The translations under genes and the position numbers were made by a program. From Coenobita brevimanus (Eukaryota > Arthropoda > Malacostraca > Decapoda > Coenobitidae), in the NCBI GenBank assembly GCA_032717465.1, contig CM064665.1:22766588-22830587 (forward strand): DNA of 64,000 nt. Reading direction: 5' to 3'. Below the pieces are notes generated by a model, which worked only from the letters and a program-made list of their open reading frames with translations, was not told the origin of the DNA and ran no database searches. Position 1 is the stretch's first letter; each line of letters begins with the position of its first letter. Below, piece by piece: positions 32,263-43,863 of the stretch.

Positions 32263-34239
32263 ATACGCTGTACACTATATACTGTAATTTTATCCATAAG
32301 AGTAGTCACTTAAAGCATGACAGGTTAAGAAGAATGTCAAATTTTCACGGTTGTGAAAGTCAGTTTAAACTGAAGTATAGCATGACTGTACAGTAGATGC
32401 CATATTCTTGTGGACAGAGGAGGTTCCCAAGCACATCTTCCATACCGGTTTGTTTCTGCACACTTCACCTGAATCCTCTCCCGCATGTCATATTTCACAG
32501 AACAGAGAATAATAATCCTTTCGATACGATGACGTCTTAATATATATTACTCCTGTTAGCTCCAGACTTTGTCGAGTTGGAAGGGTTAGATAAGGCCCTC
32601 ATTAACCCGTTCACAACAATGGGTGGTGCTAATCATCATCCACTCATTTGATGTCGTGCTGTCAGATTTCCCCCCAAAGTGACTAAGCTGAGTGACACGC
32701 CTAATAGCTTCCTTTAAGTCATGAAACCATTTATCATACTGAATGGTGAGCAAATAGCGAGCTGTAGAGCTTAATATGGTGCTTCTGTTAACTAAGTGAA
32801 AGCGCAAATGTGGCGTCCATCCAAGAACAAAATTTAACATACTTCCCCGCTCCTCGCTGTGATGAAGTGCTGTCCAACGGAAGGAAGCATTGTTCAGTGC
32901 TCGGGATGGCCCTGCAGGAGCGAATGCTTACCTGCAGTTGATGGGTCTACTCATCCAGATTGACCGGTGTTACTCTACTACTAATACTGTTGCAAGTACA
33001 GTACTAACGATCTCTCCTGAGCTGAATAAGACTGTTTGCAGTTAGCTGGAAAAAAAGACAAAAATAAAAGCCATCCTCAGGCTGGAGGGTATATAGCGCT
33101 ATAGCACCATACAGTATACAAATGCATGGGTAAGACACAGGCGCTGGGATCCTCCTGTACCCATCAGTAAACGATCCTGGGAATAATGGTGAAGGGAGAA
33201 CTGGCACCGTGTTTATAAAGTGCCTGGAGCTTTACATGCGTATAAGATTGCTTGTTCATACTTTTATTTTCATTCATAGAGTTACCAGCAATTTACAGCA
33301 ACATCAGAGTGAATATTAACCCCATCACTACTTCTACTTACTTCCTATATTATTATGGATACTTTCAAACGATTTTTATTAAACTTAGGAGAGACTTTCC
33401 GAGGTGGAGGAATTAGATATCGTCTTCACCAACTCCTTCAGTATAGAGCCGAATAAACTCGTTCAATAATAGTCTCTGGTCGCCACAAGAATGGCATTAA
33501 ATAGATGCCACCCTAGTTGACATAGAAAATACGAAAAAAAAAAAAAAAAAAGAATCTTGACAATGCTTCATTGCTGTGGTGACTTGTGCACTACACCGTA
33601 TGACTCTTTCGGGATGTGACTACTGGTGATGGTAGTATGGAGACGCAGGTCAGAGGCGGAGGGAGGAATGAATAATGTCAATTTACCCCTTCACTTTGAT
33701 GACGGTTATGCCTTTAATTTTGGCTCCAAACAGACGATTCTGTTAAACATGGAAAGAAGTCTCTTACAGAAGAGGCTACTGAAAGCTATATCCCACTCCT
33801 TCATTATTAAAAAATCTCCCTTGAGCTAAAATAAATCGTCTGGAAAAAACAAGAATAAATAATAAAATAACGTCCTTAGGCTGAAAGGATTACAAGAGCT
33901 GTAAAAACTACATAGTCGTCAGGAGGGAACTCTGAATGGAGAGTGGAAAGACGCAGAGCAAAAGAAGAAGGAAAGGGACACTATAAATTATTTCAGTGAG
34001 GTGGAGTACTTAATATTAAACTCTTGCCATCTCCAGGCGATTATTCTTCCTAGAGGAGAGACATTTTGAACTGAACTGTTAAGATAATAACTTTTATTAA
34101 CCATTCTTTAATGGAGGCTTCAACAACAAGTCCCAAGACAGTAAATAATTAACAAACATAAATGACATCCTCGGCCAGGGGGGAGGCGAGTGTAATATGC
34201 AAACTCTGCCACCAAGGAAGAATTTGGATTCCTCTCTTA

Positions 34240-36375
34240 AAGAGGCTGACACTGGTAGTGAAGAGGAAGAGAGAGCAGAGGAGGGAGGGAAGGGTCAAAT
34301 TTATGGAAGGGATTAAAGAGAAGACAAAAACTGGGAGCATAAACTATTAGGGTGAGAGGGAGGAATGGTGAGAGGGGAAGCAAAACAATGGAGGAAAGAA
34401 GAGGAGGTAAAAATATGAGCAGTAAAGAGTGAGAAGGGAAGGCATTGATCAGGATGTTGGGAAGAGAGGAGGGGAAGGATGTGAGAAGAATGGTTGGAAA
34501 GAAAATAACGGACAGTTTACAGAAAGAAAGAGAAGTGATGTGGAGAATGTGTGGAGAAGAGAGACGGTCAAGGAAGAGAGAGAGAGAGAGAGAGAAGTTG
34601 ATGATACTGGAAATGAAGCTAGGTGAAACAGAAGGTTAAGGAATAAAATGAGGCGAAGGAAAGAAAACCCTAATGCATGGGTGTGCAGATGAGTTAATAA
34701 GATGGCAGGCGATAAAAGAACTACAGAAGACGAAAGATGTGCAAGGAGTAATATTATTGGGAAGTAGAGGGGGTGGAAATATGAAATAAGAGAGGATGAA
34801 TGACTTGATAGAGGGAATGTGTAAATATATGCAGAAAGAAGATGAAAAAGAATGTGGGAGGAGGGTAAGAGTGCAAGGAAGAGAAAAAGTAATGATGCTG
34901 TTAGGACAAGGAAGGAGTGGAAACAGGAAGGAAAGGAGAAGGGGAGGATAACCTGTTTTTTTTTTTTAATGTAAAATCTATCTATCTATTGCCAGACGCC
35001 TCAATCCCGTTTGAGGTGGCCACAAACAAATCGCCTCTAAGTCGCCCTGTCCCCCGCCATTTCACTGCCCTGCTCCCAACTCACACCCCCCTCTCTCATA
35101 TACCTCTCCACCCCATCCCTCCATCTCATCCTCGGCCTCCCCCTCCCTCTTCCCCCCTCCACCTCACTCACATACACTCTCTTCGTCAGTCTTTCACCCT
35201 CCATCCTCTCCACATGGCCAAACCACCTCAGTGTGTAAAATGAATATGTTAAAAGAGAGATGAAACTATTGTCTGAAAATGGGAGAAGTGCAGGGAAACT
35301 AATTACATTATTTGAAATGGGAAGAGTGTAGACAGAAAGGAAGAGAGAAAATATTACAAAAGAAAGAAGAAAGGAATGGAAAGAAAAATCAGATAATATG
35401 TAGAAAGAAAGAGAAATCGAATGGTATAAGAGAGTTGTACAAAGAACATATAGAGTTGATGCTAGTGGAGGATAAAGGTATGGAATCAGAGGTAGGAAGG
35501 AAAAAATAACGAAAGAAGAAAAATCCTGTGAATTGAATGAAAATCTTAAAATACGGTGCGGTATGTACTGTATAAAGAGAGAGGAAATGAGAGGAAGGTA
35601 TGAGGAGGGGAGAGTTACATAAAAAAGAGGATAGGATTATGACATTTGGGTCGAAGAGAAGGAATTGATAAAGAAAGCGAATAAGAAAATAAAAAGGAGG
35701 AAAGATAAGACAAGAACGCGTTAAGAGGAGATTCATTACTGTAGAATGGACGGAGTTTAAATTAACTGAGAGGGAGAGAGTGTGAGGAAAAAAAAAATAA
35801 TGAAAACTGTATGGAAGCATATAGAAAGTGGGAACAAATATGAATGTATGAATAGAAAAAGAGTGAAGGGAAGAGTGATAAGGATGATGACGGGAATGAC
35901 GAGAGTATCAACAGGGAAGATGGGGGAAAAGCGAATAAGGACAGGAGAACCTGATCGGGAAAGTGAATATTAAGAGACAGAAGGGAATGAAATAAAGGGC
36001 ATGCAGGAAGAACAGAGAGGTAAACGGAAGAGATAAAAAGGAGATAACGCTGAGGAATGAAAGAACTGGAAATGGAAAAAGACAATGATGGATGAAGGAA
36101 CAGACAATAAATAAGAGTGAAAAAAATATATACACAAACAGAGAGAAGAGTGTATGATGAGAGGAGAAATGAAACAAAAGGGATGATGTTTTTGGGAAGT
36201 GAATTAAGTGCAAACAGGTTGGAAGGGAGAAAGAACGTGGAATTAAGGATGAAAGGAATGTAGATAATAAAAAAGAGACGCATGAAGAATGGGAGAGAAA
36301 CGAAAGTTTATAAAGAGTGGCGGAGAGTAAAGGAAGATAAGGCAAAAACTGAAGCTTTATGAGAAGGAAGGACAA
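34240..36375 (+). repeat. 2.1 kb purine-rich, strand-asymmetric tract
   Basis: The plus strand is mostly G and A (GGAGAAGG, GAAAGAGA, GGAAGAAT words) for over 2 kb, interrupted only by the LINE piece at about 34,960-35,240. The open frames on the minus strand (up to 173 codons of Phe/Ser/Leu) are artefacts of this bias. Words such as AGGAATGAAAGAA recur without a fixed period. Confidence 0.75.
34978..35240 (-). pseudogene. C-terminal end of an RTE-like LINE (inverted copy)
   Basis: On the minus strand, LRWFGHVERMEGE starts the block, followed by TKRVYVSEVEGG, GRGRPRMRWRDGVERYM, SWEQGSEMAGDRAT and, after a stop, a (TAGA)n tail. This is the same 3' end as at 32,095-32,262 but longer at its 5' side. 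LRWFGHVERME also occurs in the LINE at 10.2 kb, a more distant relative. Confidence 0.75.
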
Positions 36376-37750
36376 ATATGTTTTCGTACAGCATATTAAC
36401 CTCTATTCGAAATTACCGACGTTCATGAAAATTATATGAGCGGAAAAACACCCCTGACTTTTTACGTATTTTGCAACAAATATTAATTTTTGTATTGGAA
36501 AGACTGCAAAAGAGTGATAACATATTCAGTCATTCTAATAAAAATATACGAAACAAAGCGAAAATGACCTTAATTTAAAAAATATGATGCTCATTGGTCG
36601 TCACGTTAGAAAATGGGAAAAAAAAAAAACTTTTTGTATATACATTTTTTTTTTACTTATAATTATACATTCATAATCTTTTATGGAAAAGTCTAGGCGG
36701 GCAGTAATGAATATTGCAATTAATGGCGGTGACACAGTAAATAATTAAGCGGGAGGGAAGGGGGATCCTGTGGTTTACTTGCAGTATATGTATTGTTGCT
36801 TTCGGTGATGGCTCCTATTATTTTTACAATGCTCTTCTCAAAACGGTAGGTGATGGTGACACTACTGCTGCTACAATACCAAAAACAACAACACCTGCTG
36901 CCGCTGCCGTTACTGCTGCCAACGACGACCAAGACATAGCCATTGTGATCAATTCTGTTTCTTTTTATGCATTTGTGACTGTTTCTTTTATTACAAATTA
37001 TCTCATGAATATCGCATCCGATCCAGATCAATATTGACCTAAACACTGTGTGCAGATAAGGATAGAAATGTTTTGATTTGATGCACTTCGATCAAAGGTC
37101 AAGATCACGTGTCAATATTCAAGTTCAGGCACGGCGATATCTCTTGTACTACTACACCAGTTCGGATTAAATCTGGCACACATTGTGAGTGGAGACGGGA
37201 AGAAGCGGCTTGATCCTGAGCAGATCAATAAAAGTTCAAGGTAATGGTTCATGATCGAATTTCGGGTGCAATATCCCTGTGTTTTCTGAGCGCTTTTTGA
37301 TACAGTTACTGTTTTTGATGCATGGAAACGCTCACCATCCATCACCTAAAATTAGTGCCCCGCTTAGGAGATTCTACAGTGAGTGAAACTTAAAGAGTTT
37401 CTTTAGTGAAGGAAACCATCCACTGTCAAAAAATCACTGGGACGTCTGTTAGTGTAGTTAAGTACGTGTTCCAGGCTGATGCGGTGTAAAGAATTGCATC
37501 CGATAGATGACCTGTGTTTACTGGTTGCACTAACTCACTCAAGGATGAGCGATTAGTTACTGTTGCCTTAATTTTAGGGACTAACCTGCTTTGCCCCAGA
37601 TCTCAGCGTTCATGAATGACAATGAATAACTGGATAAACATTATTATAATTTTATTAATTATCAACATCACTATCATCATCGTTATCATTATGATCATCA
37701 TCATTAACCTCTTTAGTGCCCTAGTGGTTACATGTGTTTTTTTTCTGAAT
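36376..37750. other. No gene recognised
   Basis: AT-rich DNA with A/T homopolymers near 36,618 and 36,647 and ATC/CAT trinucleotide-rich sequence at 37,660-37,710. No supported coding region. Confidence 0.55.
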
Positions 37751-37778
37751 CATTATACATACTACTGATATACTATAT

Positions 37779-38020
37779 TCGATTTTTTCCAACTGATGAT
37801 CCACTTTCGTGAATGTGCCATCTGCGCACTCCTGCCGCGTGATTGGTTGGTTTCAGTTTCATACCTGAAGTATCATATTTATAAAAAACAATCGTACCTT
37901 ATATTCCACTTCTCATAAATGCTGTTTTGCTTTGTCATTGTACTATACAAACAGACATGAAACGAGTATGTACATGTGCTTCACACAAACGAACAATGAG
38001 AAAGTTGAATTTGTTGCATC

Positions 38021-38022
<2 letters not shown>
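37779..38022 (+). repeat. Left copy of an inverted repeat flanking the second LTR element
   Basis: GATGATCCACTTTCGTGAAT, CCGCGTGATTGGTTGGTTTC, ACTATACAAACAG and TTGTTGCATCTC occur here and, in reverse complement, at 44,984-45,257. Identity is roughly 80% with several indels. Both copies stop at GTTGCATCTC, a common boundary, so this is a repeat element of at least 240-270 bp rather than chance. Confidence 0.8.

Positions 38023-38024
<2 letters not shown>

Positions 38025-38115
<91 letters not shown>
38025..38115. repeat. (AT)n microsatellite
   Basis: About 45 AT units. Confidence 0.97.
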
Positions 38116-38116
<1 letters not shown>

Positions 38117-38353
38117 TTACAGATAATAAGGGAGAAGGTGTCGAAGCAATGGAGTAGGCGTGATAACAATAAAGTCTGACATCTTGCGGGAGTAGATAAC
38201 TTTTTTTTTCCCGCCAGGCCGTCTCTCTTGTCCCTCCCCCCCCCCTCTGTAACAACTGTTACAGTCGCTTGCCGTCTTCCACCACTTTACCACTTACAAA
38301 ACCGCTATAATTTAATTACAATGGTACTATTGTCTAATGTAACAAGTGCCTAA

Positions 38354-38358
38354 GTATT
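38354..38358 (+). other. Target-site duplication, left
   Basis: GTATT immediately before the 5' LTR; the same five bases follow the 3' LTR at 44,920-44,924. Confidence 0.85.
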
Positions 38359-39408
38359 TGTCACGAATCAATTCGCGACATTTCCTTTTTGTGAGAAGCC
38401 ACGAACTATTAGTGGAAAACTCACTGTGTATCGCTCAGTTAACCGTTTCTCTCTCCATTTCGGGGTATACTTTCCAAATCATTCGTCACTTTCAAAAGTG
38501 ACCGATTTAATGCACGCCACTAAGTGCGTTACTGAGCGATACAATTGTTTCTTTATCGTTCGCCTCTGCTTGCATAAACCGTTAGCCACGCCTTCTTTTG
38601 GTGGCTTGTCGTCCTGCCTATGCATTATTTGAATTCAGTCTTGTGTTTGCTTTGACGGAGAGAGGTCCTGTGCTCAGAAGTGAAGAGAGGTCAGCTAGCA
38701 TCCCAAGCTCCACAGAGTATCAGTTTCTTCAAACTCCCACCCCCTGGGTGATACAAAGTATTCATTGACTGGTATTTCCTTTGTGTATTTTGTAGTTTTA
38801 AGAGCTTAGTTAAGGTGTTTTTTCCTAGGCGTAAGTATTTAGCTTCTGTGTGAGTGAGCGAGTGCGTCTCATTTAATTTGATTTGAAATGTAATGTTAAA
38901 TTTGTTTTTGTAATTAATAAATTTAACAGTTCTATTTCTTGAGCTTAATGTAGAGTAAAAATCTTGTTTCATTTCTCCATAATTAAGCTTATTTTCCATA
39001 TAGCTCCTAGCTTGCATAAACGTTTGCTTTCATAACTGGTACTTAGACCAGTCTTGTTGTATTAACTTAAAATCCGTTGTGCCAGGAGTTAATGCATCAG
39101 CAAGAACCTGATGTTATTATTATTAGTATTAGTTATTTATTGTCAGGGGTGATGTAACTTTCTCCAGAGGCTAACAGTACAGTAATTCAGCAATTGTGAG
39201 TAATTAGTCTCTGCTGTGTACTGTTGAGAAAGTTTATAAATTCTCGTTCTTAGAGAATCGTGCACAAGCCAGCGTAAAGTAATCGTTGCTTGATGTAGCA
39301 AGACAATCATTGTCTCTGCTCTTCAATATTATTGAATATTATTATCAATTTAAATAATATTTAACCATTTATTTTTCAAAATTACCGTGTTATAAAAACC
39401 CCGTGACA
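38359..39408 (+). repeat. 5' LTR of the second element
   Basis: 1,050 bp. Nearly identical to the 3' LTR except for 38,640-38,772, where the two differ heavily. No strong TATA box was noticed. Confidence 0.95.
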
Positions 39409-39410
39409 AT

Positions 39411-39418
39411 TGGCGACC
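39411..39418 (+). other. Primer-binding site candidate
   Basis: TGGCGACC two bases after the 5' LTR, continuing TCATTCCAGGA; same core as in the first LTR element, suggesting both families use the same tRNA (tRNA-Arg-like by analogy). Confidence 0.6.
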
Positions 39419-39817
39419 TCATTCCAGGATATTAACTCCTAGCTATAAAGCTACTCACGAGATAGTGCTCACTCATTCATATTTAGGTATTTATCATTAA
39501 AGTTTATAGACACAAGTTTACTGGTGTTTACCGTTAAATTTAGCAAGTGAATTTTGCTTTATCAATCCATAGAGTACTTAACTCTAGTTTATTCTTGGTA
39601 ACGCCAGACGATTTTATTCGCTCCTGGGAAGTCGCCGTACCCATTGTGTTTATTATTGAGTCTTCCCAGTCATTTACATTTTTTATTTATTCTTTGCCAG
39701 TTAACTGGATAAGACTGGTCACCACTAGCTTGTGTCTGTACTCTTTACTTTTGTTTATTAGTATTCGTCGCTAAGCAGTCAGTACTCAATTTCGGTTTGC
39801 TTAATAAAACTAGCGAA

Positions 39818-42107
39818 ATGGCTACTACTGTATTTTTACAGGAAGCCAAAGAAATGGGTCTTTCGGACCCAACCGAAATTAAAGAGTATATACTCTCACG
39901 GCATAATCAGGAGCAGCAGCGCGAGAATGATGCCCGTGAAGAGCGTAAGATTCAGCGCGAATACGAGCGAGAACAGCGTGAGGAACGAAAAGGAGCGCGA
40001 GTACGAGCAAAAACAGCGCGAACTCGACTTAGAACATGAGCGAGAACAGCGTGAGGAACGCGAGAGAGAACGAGAGCACGAACGTGCGGAGCGAGAAGCA
40101 CGTGAAAAACATGAACTTGAAGTGCTGAAGCTCAAGCGAGATTCCTTGGCTTCAGACAGGTCTGCTGCAGTTGGTCCAAGCTCCACGAGCTTTCTCCCTG
40201 CACATGTCCTGGCGACCCCACGCATCAAGCTTCCTTCATACAAGGAAAGCGAGCGAATCGAGCCGTACATAGCTCGTTTTGAGGACATGGCAGACATGTA
40301 TCAACTGGATGAGGCAGCTAAGCGGATCCAATTTCTTAGTTTATTTGAGGGCCCTGCCCTCGATATTCTCCACAGAATTCGTGGAGACAATCTCACATAT
40401 GAGATGATGAAAGCTGCACTCATTAAGGTGTATGGTCTCACAGTAGACGACGCCAAAGTTCAGTTCATGCGAGCTCGTCTCCAAGACAAGGAGACAGCTG
40501 TTCAGTTCCTTGATCGTCTCACAGCTTACTTAAATGAGTGGATGGAGAAAGATGAAACTCCTTCCACGCGTGAGGGGATAATTGACCTTATGCTGCGTAC
40601 ACAGCTAGAGAGGTCGTGGCCTGCTGAGCTCATAGCACAGCTTAAGATCTGCCAGGTGAAAGATGCCAGCCAAATGGCAGAGAAAGCTGACGCATTCTTT
40701 ACTGCATACGGGTATCAAGCTCGTAAGCAAAACACCTGGAGCAGAAAAGATACTGCCAAGTCTGGGAAGCCGTCTCAGACTGAATCCCAGCACCAAGGCC
40801 GTTCTCAGAGTAATGGCCAAGGTCCAAAACCGCAGTGGAAGGACCAGGGGCAAAACACTCAGAAACCTGAGTGGAAGAGGTACAACAAGTACCCTAACCA
40901 ACAGCAGTATCAGCCACGCAACCGACCGTCGGGACAAACTTTTTCACCACCAGCTCAAAAGAGGCAGGAAGCGAATGCAGCCTTCATTCCTCAGCAGCAG
41001 TCTGATGGTCACGTCCCTACCAGTGTGGGTACTTCCCCACAGTTCACTAGTCCCACAGTGACAGTGAACCCCCCTCCACAGATGGCCAATGTTCCATCTT
41101 CCCAATATAACCCTCAAGGCACAATGTTTGCCACATCAATTCAGCAGCCTCATGAGTGGCTAGCTGCTTCCTCCACAGGCCCTCCCACAGGTGACAGTAC
41201 CTTCCTTGTTCAGCCAGGGTTTGTGGGAGGCATTCCTGTGAAGGTCCTGAGAGACAATGGTTCCTCAGGTTGCTCTGTTAAGCAGAGTCTAGTTCGGCCT
41301 GAGCAGTATACAGGTCGACAGATCCATGTAAGCCTTATTGATGGATCAGTGAGATTGTTCCCTGAGGCATGTATCCAGGTGGCATCTCCATTTTTTACTG
41401 GTACGACACTTGCAGTTGTCATGCCAGAGCCTCTATTTGACTTAATAGTAGGCAATATTAATGGAGTCAAGGATAGTTGCTCCGATGGCGCTACTCAGAC
41501 TTCGGCTGCTGCGGTGACACGAGCCATGACTGAGGCTCCAGACTGTGTCACCCCAGTGATCATTGAATCGCCGCAAGATCTGATGTGCAGTCAACTTGTT
41601 GTACAAGAACAACATTCTGACCCGACACTTGCTGCCGTGCGGAATAAACAAAAGGGTCGAGTGATTAAGTATTCACGGGGAGGTCGAGCCAAGTTCCTTC
41701 GCAAACAAGGACGGCTCTACCGTGAGTCACGAACACCCGAGGGCGAGGTTCGACTGCAGTTTGTCGTTCCCGCCAAGTACCGTCTAGCAGTGTTACAATG
41801 GGGTCATTGTCCAGCCTCAGGAGGTCACCTGGGCAAAAGGAAGACCCAGGGCCGTATCCGAGCTGACTTTTTCTGGCCAGGGATGGGACGAGACATAGAC
41901 AGTTTTGTCCGTTCCTGCAGTGTGTGCCAAAGTATCACCACTGATCAGGGACATGTCCTTCCTGTGCCGTTCATAACCACACCTGTAATCTCTGAGTCAG
42001 TTGAGAGACAGGGTAGTGGTGAAGTGGGTGCAGACCTGATGTCTCGCCCATTGGCCCCACAGGACACAGTATGTCCAGGGCCTGTACATGCATATTATGT
42101 ACCTTAA
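39818..42107 (+). pseudogene. Frameshifted gag-pro-integrase fragment of the second LTR element
   Basis: Starts MATTVFLQEAKEMGLSD at 39,818. A run of four A (39,988-39,991), where the flanking repeat pattern predicts three, shifts the frame; the continuing frame then runs to 42,107. Parts: a long Glu/Arg coiled coil (QREYEREQRE-type repeats); a Gag core with SCAN-like character (about 40,260-40,720: IEPYIARFEDMADMY, LDRLTAYLNEWMEKDETP, AEKADAFF); a Gln/Pro-rich linker; a protease-like segment VKVLRDNGSSG with Asn in place of the usual Thr/Ser of D-T/S-G (41,240-41,275); an integrase zinc domain GGHLGKRKTQGRI...CSVCQ (41,806-41,935); then at about 41,975-42,010 an abrupt join to GEVGADLMSRPL, which resembles the end of RNase H. 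No zinc knuckle, integrase core or reverse transcriptase remains. Confidence 0.85.
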
Positions 42108-43270
42108 GTTAAGGGGAAAGTTGAGAGGCGACTTGAGGCTATGGAAGACCCAAGTTTGCATAAGGATTCTCAGCTTCCCGGTACTAGTAGAAGTACTGTA
42201 GGTTAAGGGGAAGTTCGAGAGAGAACTCCGCAGTGGCGACTTGAGGCTATGGAAGACCCAAGTTTGCACAAGGATTCTCAGCTTCCCGATACTAATATAA
42301 GTATTGTAGGTTAAGGGGGAAGTTCGAGAGAGAACTCCGCAGAGGTGACTTGAGGCTATGGAAGACCCAAGTTTGCACAAGGATTCTCAGCTTCCCGGTA
42401 CTAATATAAGAATTGTATTGTAGGTTAAGGGGGAAGTGCGAGAGAGAACTCCGCAGAGGCGACTTGAGGCTATGGAAGACCCAAGTTTGCACAAGGATTC
42501 TCAGCTTCCCGATACTAATATAAGTATTATAGGTTAAGGGGGAAGTTCGAGAGAGAACTCCGCAGAGGCGACTTGAGGCTATGGAAGACCCAAGTTTGCA
42601 CAAGGATTCTCAGCTCCCCGATACTAATATAAGTATTGTAGGTTAAGGGGGAAGTGCGAGAGAGAACTCCGCAGAGGCGACTTGAGGCTATGGAAGACCC
42701 AAGTTTGCACAAGGATTCTCAGCTTCCCGATACTAATATAAGTATTATAGGTTAAGGGGGAAGTTCGAGAGAGAACTCCGCAGAGGCGACTTGAGGCTAT
42801 GGAAGACCCAAGTTTGCACAAGGATTCTCAGCTTCCCGGTACTAATATAAGTATTGTATTGTAGGTTAAGGGGGAAGTTCGAGAGAGAACTCCGCAGAGG
42901 CGACTTGAGGCTATGGAAGACCCAAGTTTGCACGAGGATTCTCAGCTTCCCGATACTAATATAAGTATTATAGGTTAAGGGTGTAGTTCGAGAGAGAACT
43001 CCGCAGAGGCGACTTGAGGCTATGGAAGACCCAAGTTTGCACAAGGATTCACAGCTCCCCGATACTAATATAAGTACTGTAGGATAAGGGGCAAGTGAGA
43101 AATCAGCAGAGGCGACTTGAGGCTATGGAAGACCCAAGTTTGCACAAGGATTCTCAGCTTCCCGATATTAATATAAGTACTGTAGGTTAAGGCACAGGTT
43201 GAGGACCCGTGTGCGGTTCGAGGCTATGGAAGACCCGAGTTTGCACAGGGATTCTCAACTTGCCGACCAT
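42108..43270 (+). repeat. 11-copy ~109-bp minisatellite inside the second LTR element
   Basis: GAGGCTATGGAAGACC recurs at 42,135, 42,243, 42,352, 42,466, 42,575, 42,684, 42,793, 42,906, 43,016, 43,119 and 43,220. Each unit also has AAGTTTGCACAAGGATTCTC, CTTCCCGATACTAATATAAG, GTAGGTTAAGGGGGAAGTTC and GAGAGAACTCCGCAGAGG. The outer units are shorter and more diverged than the inner ones. The antisense frames through it are artefacts. Confidence 0.95.
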
Positions 43271-43863
43271 AATCGTGTGCTAAAATTAATGGTGACCTCG
43301 AGTGTACTTTTCATAGCATGTACTGACTGCTAGGCAGAGAGAGTAATTGTAACATAATAAGAATTTTGTCTCATTGACACTTTTGATGCTCCACCTTAAT
43401 TGGTTTTGCAGGTTCAGCAATGGGTGTAGCAGTTTTGCTGTGCGGACCAGCTGATCATCTGCGCACGCTGCTGCCTCTTCTCCTCTGCCTTCGTCGTCGC
43501 CATATTATTTACTGTGTCATTTTACACGTAGGTACAGTTACACTACAACTGTCACACCTACACCGTGTATTACATACACCACGCTACACAACAATTAGTT
43601 GTCAGTGTAAATGTAGCGAATTTTCGCTCAGTTTGACCTGAGTACAGGATTTTCACCGTCGTCACGGAGTTTTTCCCTCAAGCTTGCTTCTATTAACGTA
43701 AATACGAGGTTTTTTCGCTCACTGGCGACTGCGATTTTCTCCTGTAGCAGGATAGCACACACACCACAGTGTGAATCTTGTGTGACTGAGTTAGGATTTA
43801 TATATATATATATTGAAATCTTTCTTCTGAAGGAAGAAAGATTTAATTTTCATGGAGGCGTAA
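43271..43863 (+). other. 3' non-coding part of the second LTR element
   Basis: 593 bp between the minisatellite and the 3' LTR. No recognisable domain. Ends ATGGAGGCGTAA before the LTR, a weak purine tract. Confidence 0.6.

Larger units (their letters stand above)
27600..34100 (+). repeat. Ancient long-period degenerate tandem repeat
   Basis: A module resembling GAGCTGAATAAAATCGTCTG followed by ..CNGAGTAACAATAAA and a GGCTGGAGGG-like end recurs at about 27,664, 27,958, 28,345, 28,640, 29,293, 33,015, 33,450 and 33,823. Two units 5.9 kb apart (27,920 and 33,782) align over about 60 bp with CTCCTTCA(C/T)TA.TAA before the module. Spacing is 290-430 bp where consecutive units are seen. Other repeats are inserted within it. 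Copies are too diverged to set unit borders by eye. Confidence 0.5.

Noticed and set aside
35762..36375. Minus-strand frames of 155-173 codons rich in Phe, Ser and Leu resembling membrane proteins
   Set aside because: They are the complement of the purine-rich tract, where stop codons are rare by composition; two overlapping frames are both open.
37707..37740. TTAACCTCTTTAGTGCC as a piggyBac end
   Set aside because: It looks like a piggyBac terminus, but no matching right end or transposase was found around it.
38022..38126. Tyr-Ile repeat peptides (also at 12.3, 18.8 and 50.7 kb)
   Set aside because: Direct translation of (AT)n microsatellites.
42108..43270. Direct repeats as a possible CRISPR array
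   Set aside because: Units of about 109 bp are contiguous with no unique spacers, lie inside an LTR retrotransposon and the genome is eukaryotic.
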